From Hygrocybe punicea (Eukaryota > Basidiomycota > Agaricomycetes > Agaricales > Hygrophoraceae): a stretch of DNA of 64,000 bases. Below are positions 10,735-21,858 of the stretch, one piece after another (the first letter of the stretch is position 1; each line of letters starts with the position of its first letter). The notes under the pieces were generated by a model. The model did not search any database. It had not been told where the DNA came from and saw nothing but the letters and a program-made list of their open reading frames with translations. The stretch lies in assembly GCA_963556145.1 (NCBI GenBank), contig OY744469.1, forward strand, positions 2,762,767-2,826,766. The letters are read 5' to 3'. Made by a program: the position numbers and the translations under genes.

Positions 10735-11611
10735 TCATGCTTGTGACCTGCTGCCGTCACGGTTGTCCTCTCCAATTAAAAACGCTTTGCCCTCATACTC
10801 GGAGACATCCCCGGAAGGGGATTCCGGCGTGGAATCTGGATTGGAACAGTGGGAATCTGAGTCATCCACGTTAGGTTTTAAGTCAGGATGAGCTGGAAGC
10901 CAATCACGGGAGGAAGGGTAGATGATACAGCCGCCGTTATCGTCGTCCACAGAAACATCTTGTATCCCGGTGGAGCTGAGCATACTCCGAACAACTCCGA
11001 TATGGCGATCCGCCGCCGTTAACCTGGTGCGAACCTCTTCAACCTCATCACGCAAAAGACCCAGCACCAATTCCTCCTTCTCAACTCGTTTGCGAGCCAA
11101 CCGCTCCTCGAGATGTATGGCAGCACGAGTGGCTCGGGCAATAGCCAATGCTTGACGCGTTCGGTATTGATCAAATGATTGACGCTTCTGGGATTCCGCC
11201 AGGCTCCCATCAATGATATCCCTCTTGTTCTGAGTACACCCAGTTAACAATATCAATAAAATATAATATTTGCCAAACACACCAGGCTCCCATCAATGAT
11301 ATCCCTCTTGTTCTGAGTACACCCAGTTAACAATATCAATAAAATAAAATATTTGCAAAACACACCAATGTTAACAGATTGTTCCCAGTTATTTCTGAAA
11401 GTCGAGTATTGCTGGAGATTATAGATGATGGACAAACATGAAGCGGGGTCATGAGTGTCGCGGTGGAGGGGCCAGGCGTTTCATGATCAAAGGATGTTAC
11501 TGGAGTACTCAGGCTAGCCTGAGAATCATAGTCCCGGGCCTGTTTTTTTGCTTGGTGTGGAGAAGTTGAGATGACATTGCGAGCCGTCGCTGGCACCGTC
11601 ACGGTGGCCAT
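10735..11611 (-). CDS. orfA: island-associated hypothetical protein with duplicated exon
   Basis: Three exons, 11611-11366, 11283-11312 and 11229-10735, sum to 771 nt, a 256-residue protein. The second exon is a 30-nt copy of the start of the third, each encoding NKRDIIDGSL, and the two introns are near-identical 53-mers. The product has a Ser/Thr-rich N-terminus, then a long basic-acidic helix (QALAIARATRAAIHLEERL, KRVEKEELVLGLLRDEVEE) that predicts a coiled coil, and an acidic Ser/Asp-rich tail. No family was recognised. It lies convergent with the transposase, 291 bp from its stop. GTCACGGT octamers fall inside it at 10756-10763 and over its start at 11598-11605. This suggests it belongs to the element and may be an accessory DNA-binding or regulatory protein, which is inference. 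Confidence 0.6.
11201..11366 (-). repeat. 83-bp tandem duplication (30-nt exon plus 53-nt intron)
   Basis: Copies at 11201-11283 and 11284-11366 are nearly identical. On the minus strand each unit contains a complete intron with GTGTGTTT donor and TACTCAG acceptor plus the exon segment for NKRDIIDGSL. Because the exon part is 30 nt, the duplication adds ten residues and one intron without changing frame. Confidence 0.9.
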
Positions 11612-11750
11612 ATAGTTGTGGTACGGTTCAAGCTGTCAGGTACTGATGTGTGATGACGTGGCGTTTTATATATAATCACTGGCGTATATATGCTATATAT
11701 GCCAGTCGTGACGGTGAATTCTGGTTTGGCCATCACGACACTGTCACGGT
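11598..11750. repeat. Right cluster of GTCACGGT octamers
   Basis: Exact copies lie at 11598-11605 and 11743-11750, in the same orientation as those at 10628 and 10756, with variants such as CGTGACGGTG near 11708 and ATCACGGT near 11787. This is the counterpart of the left cluster. The outermost exact copy lies about 85 bp from the stop of orfB, so the element may end in this gap. Confidence 0.5.
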
Positions 11751-11833
11751 TAAAAATCAACCACATTCAACTTGAACGCAGCCTCATCACGGTAGCCTGC
11801 ATTGGAGCCGTCAGAGTCACCTATTGCTTTTTA

Positions 11834-12868
11834 TCAGCCCAAAGCTATTGATTCACAAAACGAGTACGACAGCGTACCATCGGAACTGTGACTCGGACGT
11901 CCGACTTGGAGTCTTCGCCTCTTTGTCCACCGCGCAATCTCACGCATCTCTTTGATCTCCTCTATCTCCTTTTTCATCTTCTTGTGGACTGACAGGATCA
12001 TTTCTTCGGCTTTTTTATAGAGGGCGAGAATCTTGGTTGGTGAGATCTCTGTCGCTAACTGGAGGTTGTGCTCAGAGATCCAGGTGAAGTCTTCCACATT
12101 ATCAATTCCAGCAAGCATAAGGACCTGACGATCTTCAGCTTCCATAAAAATGCCATCTGGAACCGACGCATCCAGAATGGATAGAAGTTCATCTGCGCTA
12201 GGGTACTCGAATGCGTAGGTTTCGATATCTGGGGCAACGACAGATAGACCCAGGCCATGACTATGGTCAGTTCTGGTGATGAGTTTCTTAGCAGGAGATG
12301 GGGATTCATCAGCCATCACGTTTTGAAGCAGGTGAGTGATATGGCATAGTACCTTGTGCCTTTTCTTCACTTCCGGGACATCCCTGTCATCCGAATCTAC
12401 ATCCGTCGTTCTTGTTCGCTTATTGCATTTCTCAGGCTGTTTGGCAAGCTGTCAGCAAGTGATTCTCAGCTTGTGGACGGCAATTGCCTGACTCACTACA
12501 TTCATTGGTCCCGAATGCGAACTTGAAGGTACCACATGCCGACGAGGTAATGTGGTAAAGTCGCTTGGCTGAAAATCTGGAGGCGCTGGTATGTAGGGCG
12601 GGTATGTCGGGCCATAATATTCAGGTGGAGGCTGAGGCTTAAAATTTGGTGGTAAGTGGAGCACCTGATGGGGGGCAGGAGGTCCATAACGAGGTGCTTG
12701 AGGGTTCTTAGAGCCGCTAGGAACATGAACTTGTGTTACGGGGCGCCACTCAGGACCAAAGAAGTGACAAGCCAGATGCGCAAGCCACCCATCGGGGTCA
12801 TAGCCAAATGCATTGTAATCAGCATCGACATGTTCACGAAGAGCCTTCCGAGTCGGGGCTTGGTCCAT
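11834..12868 (-). CDS. orfB: island-associated hypothetical protein
   Basis: Two exons, 12868-12497 and 12448-11834, sum to 987 nt, a 328-residue product. The N-terminal part starts MDQAPTRKALREHVDADY and includes HLACHFFGPEWRPVTQ, then a Pro/Tyr-rich linker. The second exon begins with a basic stretch (KCNKRTRTTD) and contains an ordered segment, PSADELLSILDASVPDGIF and VLMLAGIDNVEDF, then a charged helix HKKMKKEIEEIKEM and a basic end. No domain was recognised. The middle resembles small helical modules used for protein binding, but this is only an impression. It is divergent from the DUF6698 gene, 219 bp away, and sits directly outside the right repeat cluster. Confidence 0.55.
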
Positions 12869-13087
12869 AGCAAAGAGAGCGGCTGTGCTCTCTTCAAGTT
12901 GTCAACGCGGAGAGCTTTTAAGATCGTGTCAAAGCCATATCAGGAAGGACCCTGTTGATCTAGCGGCTGTCCTAGGACGTCTCTGTGCAGTCCAGAACTA
13001 CGAAAGACCCCCCATTGGTGGAGGCCCCAGAGCTGCTATAAATTCCTCGACAATAATGATTCAAGACATCATTCTCAACTCGGACCC

Positions 13088-14661
13088 ATGTCTACTTCTC
13101 AATCACCGCCGCTTAGCCGAATATCCTCCCATGTACAGGACAACGAAGACGAACTAGCTTCATATGCTGGTGCTAAACGTCGCATTGCACTACTCGAACA
13201 ACAGCTTCGGAACCTACAAGAAGGAGGGCCGAAGCGCAAATCGTATGTACTCAATTTACCTGACCAACCACGTTTTAATGCACTCTGAACCTACCAGGGA
13301 TCTTACCTCCAATGTGACTCAGGGCCGCGTCATTTGTAGGCTTGTGTCAATGTTCCAGTCCATTGATGAATTGGTGGAAGAGAATGACAGGCGTCATTCC
13401 CTGCAAGCCGAAGGAGAGGAAAATGTGGTGCACACCCTTGAGTCTGTTGTCACCCCCCATCCATTTGAGTCAATAACATTGTGATCGTGACTTGATTATA
13501 GGGAGAATCGTACCTTCCAAGGTTACAAACTGCTGCTTCAATATGTTCCGTCCATCAAGACCAAACTTGTTGATCTCGACGTTCCAGAGCTCACACGATA
13601 TTTTCGAGAGGTATGTCTTACTTTCCTTAGACATCGGTCAGTCAATAACAAATCGAAAAGCTGCGTAAAGGAGCCAGTGGCAGTCGTGGTGATGACGCCG
13701 GCAATTTGAAAGCCGACGTCGTTTCTTGGATTACAGTACTATTCAAAGCCCCCGCCATACCACTCTCACCTGATACAAAATCAGACCGTGGCTTCGAGCA
13801 TGACGATACAGGTCGTCTTCTTTGCCCTATCGACTATGATTGGGAGGACGAGAGGTGTGTGGAACCTGCCAGTATTATTACCTTGATGATGAACATCACG
13901 GTCGACCAGCGTACGCACCAAAATCCGGGACGGCCATCCTGATTTTGTCATCACAGCCGATTCATGGCCAGCATTTCTTTACCCACGTGGACAAGGCTTC
14001 ACAGATGATGTCGAAAAGGGCTTATTCCGCAGTGCCATTCTAGTGAAGGTAGGTACCCATCTCACACTATTCCACGGTGACTGCTTTCTCGAGTCTCTTA
14101 GGCCTTCAAACATGTTTTTACTTCACCGACGTCAGCTCGAGACATTGACGGCGAGCTGGACAACGATAACCAACGACCCATCCAAAAGCGCCGCAAATCG
14201 TCCAAAGCTTCCACGCGTGGGCACGTTGCCGGTCTGCTGGGTATGAAGTCAGTAACACCAAGGTCGATTGCCTATATTGCCGTTCAGGTGAGAGACTTTT
14301 TTCAGTCATCTGGCTACTGTGTTGACTTCGGCATTCAGTTGCGCTTTGCTTTCTCCAATGTGAATGCCTGGAATGAGAATGACGGCTGCTTCAGCTACCC
14401 TGTCTTTTATGCCAATATTGTGGACTTCTTTGAGAATCCTCCGGGTCTTGCTGCTCAGGCTGACATTGGTCGTCTCCTGTCGTGGTGGACAAGGTATGTA
14501 CATCCCAATCATATACGCTCTGACTGACCTGTGCACACAGCCAGGTTTTCGGAGGCCATCCAGCACCTGTTCAAGGTCAGTCTCGTGCGGGCACTTCAGT
14601 TTCTAAATTAGCTAGTCAACGTGCCGCACGGGAACTTGTAGCTGCCGAGCATAGAGTATAA
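13088..14661 (+). CDS. DUF6698-domain protein
   Basis: Eight exons (13088-13242, 13298-13441, 13502-13610, 13661-13854, 13910-14048, 14102-14287, 14339-14493, 14541-14661) sum to 1,203 nt, a 400-residue protein. A short N-terminal coiled coil (AKRRIALLEQQLRNLQEGG) precedes the conserved domain. Its characteristic motifs are QGRVICRLVSMFQSIDELV, a GYKLLLQYVPSIK block, LRKGASGSRGDDAGNLKADV, GRLLCPIDYDWED, DGHPDFVITADSWPAFLYP, GLLGMKSVTPRSIAYIAVQ and DIGRLLSWWTR. I recognise these as DUF6698, an agaricomycete-expanded family of unknown role. The reading frame is intact. It is the rightmost member of the Plavaka-linked island; whether it is moved by the element is unknown. Confidence 0.78.
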
Positions 14662-15159
14662 TACTTGAATTCAAATTTGCTTTCACACATTATTTTCTAA
14701 AACTACGGGTATCATGCAACCACGACGCACCAATCCACCTCTTGCACCACCACTAATTATTGCCATCGACCGTCAAGTTTGTGACCGATCCATATCAAGT
14801 TGCAATCCGCAACAATCCTTACACCACTGCACGGTCGACCAACATCCATCCACGGCTTTGCACTGCGTTAGAATGCGTTGTAATTTGAAACATCGAGGAC
14901 CTGTGTTCTCAAAGTGAGGCATGCTATCTCGAGGTTGGCAATGTACTGTATGGCTTCGCGCATTCATCCCCAATTTGATTGCTAATTACAGCTATCCAAA
15001 TTTTCACAGCTTTTGCAAACGCAGCTGAGGTATATATTACTGTACCGAAGATTATCATACAGACAATAATTATTTTACATATTTCATGTATTCCTTGTTC
15101 TACAACTGTATTATATCGTGTTGCCAGAAAATTCCCAATTTGCTGATGTCAACACCGTC
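14662..15159. other. Intergenic stretch between island and CBS gene
   Basis: No coding exon was recognised. The right part (14990-15120) is AT-rich and should hold the promoter of the cystathionine beta-synthase gene. No terminal repeat matching the left edge of the island was seen. Confidence 0.4.
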
Positions 15160-16827
15160 ATGTCTCAGATACTCGACAACGCCCTGGCTGCTGTAGGAAA
15201 CACCCCTCTCATAAGACTCGATAGAATTGCCAAGCAGCAGAACCTCAGCTGCAACCTCCGTGAGTCTCGGTCAGTGCCCAGTCAGGAGCTCAGCGTGCTG
15301 ACGACTGGAGTCCCGACGCCTAGTGGGCAAGGCGGAGTATACGTCCGCAGGCGGCTCGGTGAAGGACAGGATCGCCAAGGCCATGGTCGAGCAAGCCGAG
15401 AGCGATGGCAAACTGGTCCCAGGTAAGAGTGTCGTCATCGAACCCACATCAGGAAATACAGGTCAGTCTTATTATCCTCTACTTAAATACCTCGGGTCGA
15501 CATCTTCCTCACAGGTATCGGGCTCGCCATGGCATGCGCAATCAAGGTGACCTTTATCCAGCCCCTCAGAATGCTGTTGCTGAATACTGTAGATACAAGG
15601 GTTATTCGGTCATCATCACCATGCCTAACAAAATGTCATTGGTGTGTGTTGTTCGACAAATCCTTCTCGGCCCGTTTCTCATCATCAATACAGGAGAAAG
15701 AAGCCATTCTTCGCGCTTTAGGTGCAGAGGTGGTTCGCACGCCAAATGAAGCAACTTGGGACTCGCCAGATAGCCATTTAGGTATAACCAGCTTCACATC
15801 CTGCCTTCTGTGGCTGAATTCTGTTAACGATCGCAGGCGTTGCTCAGAAACTCGCTCGTGAGATCCCGAATGGCATCATCTTGGACCAATATCGCAATGT
15901 ACGCCTCGTAATTCTTCTTTTGGCGCTCTGTACTCCAATAGGGCTAATTTGAAACACGAAACGTATTCTCTCAACAAGGTGAACAATCCTCTGGCACACG
16001 AACTCACTACGGGCCCCGAGATTATCGATGCTGTGACTTCAACGCCATCCACACATTCGCGGCCATCGTCAGAAAAGGTAGATGTCTTCGTCGCCGGCGC
16101 TGGGACAGGCGGAACCGTCACTGGTGTATCACGGGCCATCAAGAAGGCTCACAACCCACAATGCATCGTTGTCGCCATCGACCCTGTAAGTTCTGTATGC
16201 GTTGCAACATTTCCCCTGACAAATAGTTTTCCAAGAAAGGAAGCATCCTCGCACTCCCCGATATCCTCAACTCTCCGGACCAAGGTGCTCCCTATGTGGT
16301 TGAAGGCATCGGTTATGATTTCATCCCGGAGGTCCTCTCCCGCGAGGCGCCAGATGTCGACGTGTGGATAAAGACGGACGACAACGAAGCTTTTAGTGCA
16401 GTCAGGATGCTCATGAGGACAGAGGGCCTCCTTGTGGGAGGTAGCAGCGGGAGCTCGCTTAGTGGGGCGTTGAGGTGGCTGAGAGAATCCGTAGAGGGCC
16501 AGAAAGTCGCCAACACCGAGGGGATGAATGTGGTCGTATTGCTGCCTGATGGGTTAGTCGCGACTCAAGCTTTTTCGTTCAAGGGCTAAATGATGGTGCC
16601 CTAAGGATTCGAAATTATATGAGCAAGTCATGGTTTTTGAAGATGACCCTTGAATCCGAGCCGTCGCCTCTCGCCGAGATAATCTCGCAGGTATTGAATC
16701 CCACATCCGACGTTGCACCGATCTTGGTGTGTTCCCTTGCGGTTTTTTTATTCCCGGCTCAGCTTTAATGTGATGTCATTTCAGGACACTGGATCTCGAG
16801 AACGCCTCCAGAGTTAGAGTACACTAG
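15160..16827 (+). CDS. Cystathionine beta-synthase, catalytic core only
   Basis: Ten exons (15160-15259, 15324-15461, 15515-15546, 15600-15641, 15694-15781, 15837-15898, 15979-16185, 16236-16552, 16606-16728, 16785-16827) sum to 1,152 nt, a 383-residue protein. It makes cystathionine from serine and homocysteine with pyridoxal phosphate, the first step of reverse transsulfuration. Evidence is the fold-type II series: [33 protein letters not shown] with the PLP-binding lysine, [48 protein letters not shown] for phosphate binding, [11 protein letters not shown] and [25 protein letters not shown] and the downstream DGIRNYMSK favour CBS over O-acetylserine sulfhydrylase. The protein ends in [11 protein letters not shown] without the regulatory Bateman domains known from yeast and human CBS. 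The start is the first ATG before the conserved SQILDNAL segment. Confidence 0.88.
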
Positions 16828-17150
16828 CCAAGTGCCAGACACTCTTTATACATAGATAGCAGGCAGAGGGGGCCTCCCATACATACTTGATGGAAGCGAA
16901 TTGGTGTGCACGCTGTATAAACAATCATGTTGTGAGGAAGATTTTCAACGCACCTTCGCAATTTCAGGTCCTGACGATTTGACTGGATAATACAAAAGAT
17001 AATATTGACAATTTATAAAAGTAACTCATAATATCTTACAATACCAACGAGTAGCTATATGATACAAGCATGTTCAGAGCATAAAATCCTTTCTCCCCCC
17101 CGATCTTCCATCCTCTCATCATCGACTGCCGCGGCCCTCTGTATAGAATG
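16828..17150. other. Convergent 3' intergenic region
   Basis: It lies between the ends of the CBS gene and the receptor gene. It is AT-rich with no recognisable exon or RNA; both terminators should lie here. Confidence 0.5.
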
Positions 17151-18514
17151 CTACGAGTGTTCCTTCGTTGCATCGGTTGCTATAGCAGATCTAGTAGGGT
17201 CGAAAAGCAAAAGGCCCGAACGGGTAAAGAAGAAGAGGATGACATTAACCACCCCACTGAAATTATAAATGGCAATAACAGATATCGTCGCCGCGGAGGG
17301 AACAACCAACGGCAGCCCGTTAAGTTCTTCTCCAAATTGAATTCCACGCGTAATGGCCTGGGGAAGCGCAAGGATGCAGTACGACAACGCATATCTTGGG
17401 AAGAAAACGGCGTCAAGCAACCCAAGTTACGAGCATTGTGAAAATGAAAACGCACAATATCATGCTGTACGAGAGCCTTTTGCTCCATGCATCTGGAGTG
17501 TCCGACCTTGGGTGAATGTAAAATTTCCACCACGGATCTTCACGGTAGACAGTGATGTTTCCTCTGCTTCCGAAGAAGAGGAGAATGTAGATGAGGAACG
17601 AAAAGAACAATGCAATGTACACCCAGAGCCATTGTCCGGTGATTCGATGGTACGAGAAGCGTGCGTCAATCCAGCACCAGTACTACCGATCCTGACTGTG
17701 AGATTATCGCCAAATATGAAAAAATACGATGCTTACTGGGGCTGGACCATAGTAAGGCGTTGAGCCACTTTTGTGGGTCGCGAGTGAGGCCGTGGAATAA
17801 GCAATTGGATAAGTCCACAATATTGTCACCAAAACGTAGGGAATGATGAGGGACTCCATGCGAATGCACCACCAGACAGAGACAAAGGTGTGTACTGCAA
17901 CAGCCTGAAATCAGGCATATTAAGAGAGGTTATAGTAAAGTAAATATCATGCATACAAGCGTGAACAGGGCAATAGCCGTGGAGCCAATATTTATCAACA
18001 GCCCTGTGCATACTATGTCAACTTGGCGCCCTAAATAATTTCATCTGGTAAATTCTGACCTTGAGCATTACAGAAGGTCCCTGACTGGACCTTACCATCG
18101 TGGGTCCACTTGAACTCGATAACTGTTCCTATCGCATGGAGCAGTTCACCTATGAACAGTGACAACTTTCTGGAGGATAAGCCCTCCTCAGACCAGCGAG
18201 CACAACAACACACCAGGTACAAATCCAGTGGTCGTTTTACCAAAGGCCCGGCTCCTGATCGTCGTGCACGACGAACATTATTCTACCAGGTAAATTCCAC
18301 GCGGTTACCGTTTGAATCCAGCGTACCAGGAACTTGAAAGGCTCACCATGATACAGGCAAATAAAATCAGAACTGCAATTAACGAAATAAGACCGGTGCC
18401 AGCAACAAACTGCAGCTCGCGTGAAACGTATTTCGTTGCCACGAGACGGAGCACGTACGATGAGACCAATCCTCTGTCCTCGGGTGAGGCAATGTAATGT
18501 GGGGTCATGGGCAT
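17151..18514 (-). CDS. Seven-transmembrane receptor, fungal Git3-like GPCR
   Basis: About six or seven exons encode seven hydrophobic helices. The start is MPMTPHYIASPEDRG, then helix 1 LQFVAGTGLISLIAVLILFA. Helix 3 is in SLFIGELLHAIGTVI, followed by KWTHDGKVQSGTFCNAQG. Helix 4 GLLINIGSTAIALFTL leads to AVHTFVSVWW. The extracellular loop ends with the family motif YYGPAPYWCWID, then ITGQWLWVYIALFFSFLIY. The last pair is YALSYCILALPQAI and the FSGVVNVILFFFTRSG helix. The Cys after helix 3 and the YWCWI Cys are the expected disulfide pair. This arrangement is typical of the large mushroom family related to Git3/Gpr1 carbon-source and cAMP-like receptors; the ligand is unknown. The cytoplasmic tail is very short (DPTRSAIATDATKEHS). 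A 42-nt intron before helix 3 was inferred to keep the motif. Confidence 0.75.
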
Positions 18515-19250
18515 CGGAAAGTGCTAGCTCTTGCGGTGTACAGACCATCGCATCCATTTTGTTCTTGCGGCTGTTGATCGCTGAGTGCTGGCTGGGGGTC
18601 CAAGCACATTTCAATCACCCCCATCCACTGTTATTTTCGTCAGACCACAGGGGTCAGGTACCGTGACGGCCAGCGCCACAGGATTCAATTTACCGATACA
18701 GAAGGATATACCATCCACGTGATGCTAGGGAGTTATCAGGAAAATTCCTCGACATTCACGCCCCAGAACCGAACGTCTCCGAGGAAAGGCTCACAAAGAT
18801 GCCGGCAAGTAAAACAGTATTACAACAAACTGGAAACTGGGAATTATTAATAAACTGCTTGCGTGAATGTGTGCAGTATGTGCAAGCACCGGTCTCGGGA
18901 TCTCCGACATCGAGACTTGTTCGATGAACATGATCAGCGACTTATTTCACACACACACAAAAACTGCCCGCGTTTACATTCCTTGATGAAAACCCTGATC
19001 CGATGGCCTAGTCCCAGACCCATTTGGGACTCGGAATCCTACCCCTATGGAGTTTTGATGGTAGAAGTCAAGCCACAACGTTGCAACGATGGCATGAGCG
19101 CCAGCAGCGTACCTATGCCGACTCGGAAATGACTTACAACTCTGAGACTCACATTCACTAGTGGGTGATTATCATATGTATGCCGTTGGCAAGCAGGAGT
19201 GATACGAGTAAACATACAATAAATGGATGACGACAGAAACCAACAAATCT
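18515..19250. other. Intergenic, receptor promoter side
   Basis: This holds the 5' flank of the receptor and the 3' flank of the lipase gene. A short plus-strand frame near 18863-19132 has no family resemblance. A lone ACCGTGAC octamer occurs near 18660. Confidence 0.4.
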
Positions 19251-20919
19251 TTAAAGATCAAATTGGTCGGCCCAATGTCTGACGACGCTCTCACCCATCT
19301 GGTGGAACGGGAACCGTTTCACATCTCGACATACAATGGGAGCATGTGAATTCCTAACCCGCTGAATAAATGCCCTCTCCTTCTTTAGGTGTGGCAGAGC
19401 GTTGAGCGATGCTGCCATGCGCAACTGAAGCGGGGTCAGTATTTGCGGCAGAGGCGACTTTGGTGTGATTGTTCCTAGCGAGACCTTCCCAGCTGTCTCT
19501 TCGCGTGATTCGGTGGTTTGTAGAGAATTCGCGTCTGGAGATGGAGATGGATCATGGATGAGATCACCTACCACATCTTCCACCTGCTTCTCCAGATTGG
19601 CAAGAATGTGTATTAGTTTCTGGTGGTTGGAGTCGTCCTCTTCAAGCAACTTTATCCGAGCACGGGAATTGCGCGAAGCCCACGAAAGTCGAAGAACAGC
19701 AACCGACATTCCAATGGGAATTAAAACAGGCAGTAGTATGTAGAGGAGCTAGAGAATTATTTTGTCAGGCGTGGTTACGAGAGCGTCTTATAATCGTGGC
19801 ACGTACGATGTTCAAGGGAAAACGAAGTTGAAGAACGGGAGGTAAAAATGGTCTGTCAGACTTGAGACTTCTAAACCAATCGGGTGAGAGTATAGTAGGT
19901 TTGGCAACCGCGGGAGGTGGTGATGTTGGAACAGTGTATGATTTGATAAGCACTCCATAATCTTCATCCAATTCTCTGACAACACTCTGGATTAATCGGT
20001 CTGGCAAAGCAAGGAATGTCGGTACAACGCACATTTCTAGTCCGCTAGTCAAGTGAGCCGCAAATGGATCTTCGGTCTCGATAGCAGAAGTAAGATACGG
20101 TACTGTGATGTCGTTGATGCTACAGCATTTGAGTTTGGTTGCAAGATTTTAGCACATAAAGAAACTTACGCATTGGCGTAGATTGTCAAGTGAGAAAATT
20201 TGAGTAGCGTCTGATAGAATATTCCGTCTGTGTGTCAATCTGTCAGGACAAAAGAGGAGAGACTGTCCCAACGGACGAACATACCGGGGTCTGCCATAAC
20301 TTCGAGAAGGGGTTTGCCGGTCGACGACCATCTGTCGACACAGTAAAATTGCTCGCCAGTTCGGGAGAGTAGCCGAGGGCCAAGCGCAGCTTTAACCGTG
20401 GAAAATAGTTCAGGAAATTTCGGGATGCCCAAGTGTGGAGTGGCAATAGTAGTGAAATTTACAGGTTTCACGTCTTTGAAGAAATCCCGCTGGTGGAGAA
20501 TGCTGGAAGCATGATATTGAGTATAAGGTGGAAAGACGGGTAGTTGTTGCTGACCCAACTAGATAGCGAGCCACCAGGCCACCGAGACTGTACCCTGTCG
20601 CGGAGAACCGAGTGACTTTTCGCCCTTCTGCCTCTAACTTTGCCACTTGATCCATCAACTACGATTCGTGGCATGAGCTCATCCACAGAGAAGCAGAGGA
20701 TTAGGTATATGGTACCTCTTGAGCAACTCTTTCACCTCCCCAATCTATGCCATCGTAGGTCGCATCGTCACGATTCGTTTCTGCTAGCAATACCTCGAGT
20801 TCAACACCGTCAGAGCTCTTTGTACCCTTTCGTTCTCGAATGATGCGGTCCATCTCTGCTAAATGCGCTGGCTGACCCCACATCCCATGGATGAGAACCA
20901 GGAGGTGAACAGATGCCAT
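19251..20919 (-). CDS. DUF676 serine lipase, ROG1-like
   Basis: Several exons encode an alpha/beta hydrolase with a C-terminal membrane segment. Exon 1 starts MASVHLLVLIHGMWGQPAH, the oxyanion-hole strand of the family. The nucleophile elbow is GYSLGGLVARYLVG. Then come VNFTTIATPHLGIPKF and FSHLTIYANA followed by NDITVPYLTSAIETEDPF, whose Asp is the likely acid residue. A hydrophobic LLYILLPVLIPIGMS segment precedes a charged coiled region, and the end HQMGESVVRHWADQF supplies the likely catalytic His. The order matches yeast ROG1/YOR059C-type lipases acting on acylglycerols or phospholipids at membranes or lipid droplets; the substrate here is inferred. All triad candidates are present. The next gene on the same strand upstream encodes a fatty-acid dioxygenase. 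Confidence 0.8.
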
Positions 20920-21459
20920 TTGAACGATTGAAAGGACTTCGCAGTGGGGCGCCGGATTACAGTAAAGAGTGGGTTGCTCAATGGCTATTTAACTTCCGCA
21001 TCATGAGCCAACCTGGCAACATTCCACGCGTCGCTGTGTCCGGCTATGTATGCAATTATTATATAATAATAAAAATTCTGGAAATTGCCATTGTGGGTGC
21101 TGCTAGCATTCTAAACCACTGTGGCCTCCATTGTCCATGTGTCAACTACTAATACGAGAAAGGACCGATATTGTCCTGTGTACACGGCAAAAAGCGCAGA
21201 ATAAATATTATCACGTGATTCCAGTTAGAAACACGTTCCACGACCACATCGGGCTTATCTAATGGTTGATCCGGCACCCATCTTGCAACATTTGGTATAG
21301 TTCGGATCCTTGTATGTTTTGACTTTTCACCATGGCTTGTGCTGACGTTTCTGGCCTCTGCAATAGCCGTCTCACTCAAATCGTGTCTCCTACCATAATT
21401 GCTTCGGTTCTTCTTCAGGTTTCAAAAACGATAAACGTCATTATCGAATCTTGAACAGC
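20920..21459. other. Intergenic, lipase promoter side
   Basis: It lies between the lipase start and the small plus-strand gene. It is partly AT-rich near 21050-21090. An upstream open frame near 21331 does not splice convincingly into the next gene. Confidence 0.35.
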
Positions 21460-21858
21460 ATGGAGAATGTTGTCAATGGACATGGTCGTGGATGGCCCTA
21501 CGCGGCTGCTGCTTCGATTGGACCCAGCGTTGGAAATGCGGACGTCCTTCTGTCTGCCATTTTGGCCGCTGGAAGACTAGACGAAATATCGACTGCGGAG
21601 GGTAGTGTGGAGGAATACATCAAGGACAAGGGTCACGTCGACGAGAGTGGACGTTTACGGTCTGGAATCACCTTTTGGGTGTATCCCACGGGAGGCAAAG
21701 GACCGTACGAGGATCTGGACGATGGAAACGTTTTGAAGCATGGTTTACTATTGACCGTCGAACGGGGTGCGTACGTCGAAGAAGCTGTGAGGAGAGCAGG
21801 GATGGCCCTTCCCCTGAACGGGATCGCACATGAACATGTAAGCAAGGCTGAGTATTAG
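21460..21858 (+). CDS. Hypothetical small protein
   Basis: An uninterrupted 132-residue frame starts MENVVNGHGRGWPYAAAAS and ends at TAG. Composition and codon use look natural, with ordered stretches such as ASIGPSVGNADVLLSAILAA, GITFWVYPTGGKGPYEDL and NVLKHGLLLTVERGAYVEEA. I recognise no family. The frame stays open for about 100 nt upstream, so a 5' exon may be missing. It could be the C-terminal part of a larger degraded enzyme, but nothing upstream supports that. It is convergent with the dioxygenase gene. Confidence 0.4.
   Translation: MENVVNGHGRGWPYAAAASIGPSVGNADVLLSAILAAGRLDEISTAEGSVEEYIKDKGHVDESGRLRSGITFWVYPTGGKGPYEDLDDGNVLKHGLLLTVERGAYVEEAVRRAGMALPLNGIAHEHVSKAEY

Noticed and set aside
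18863..19132. 89-codon plus-strand frame
   Set aside because: No ordered motif or homologue recognised, and it lies in a receptor/lipase intergenic region.
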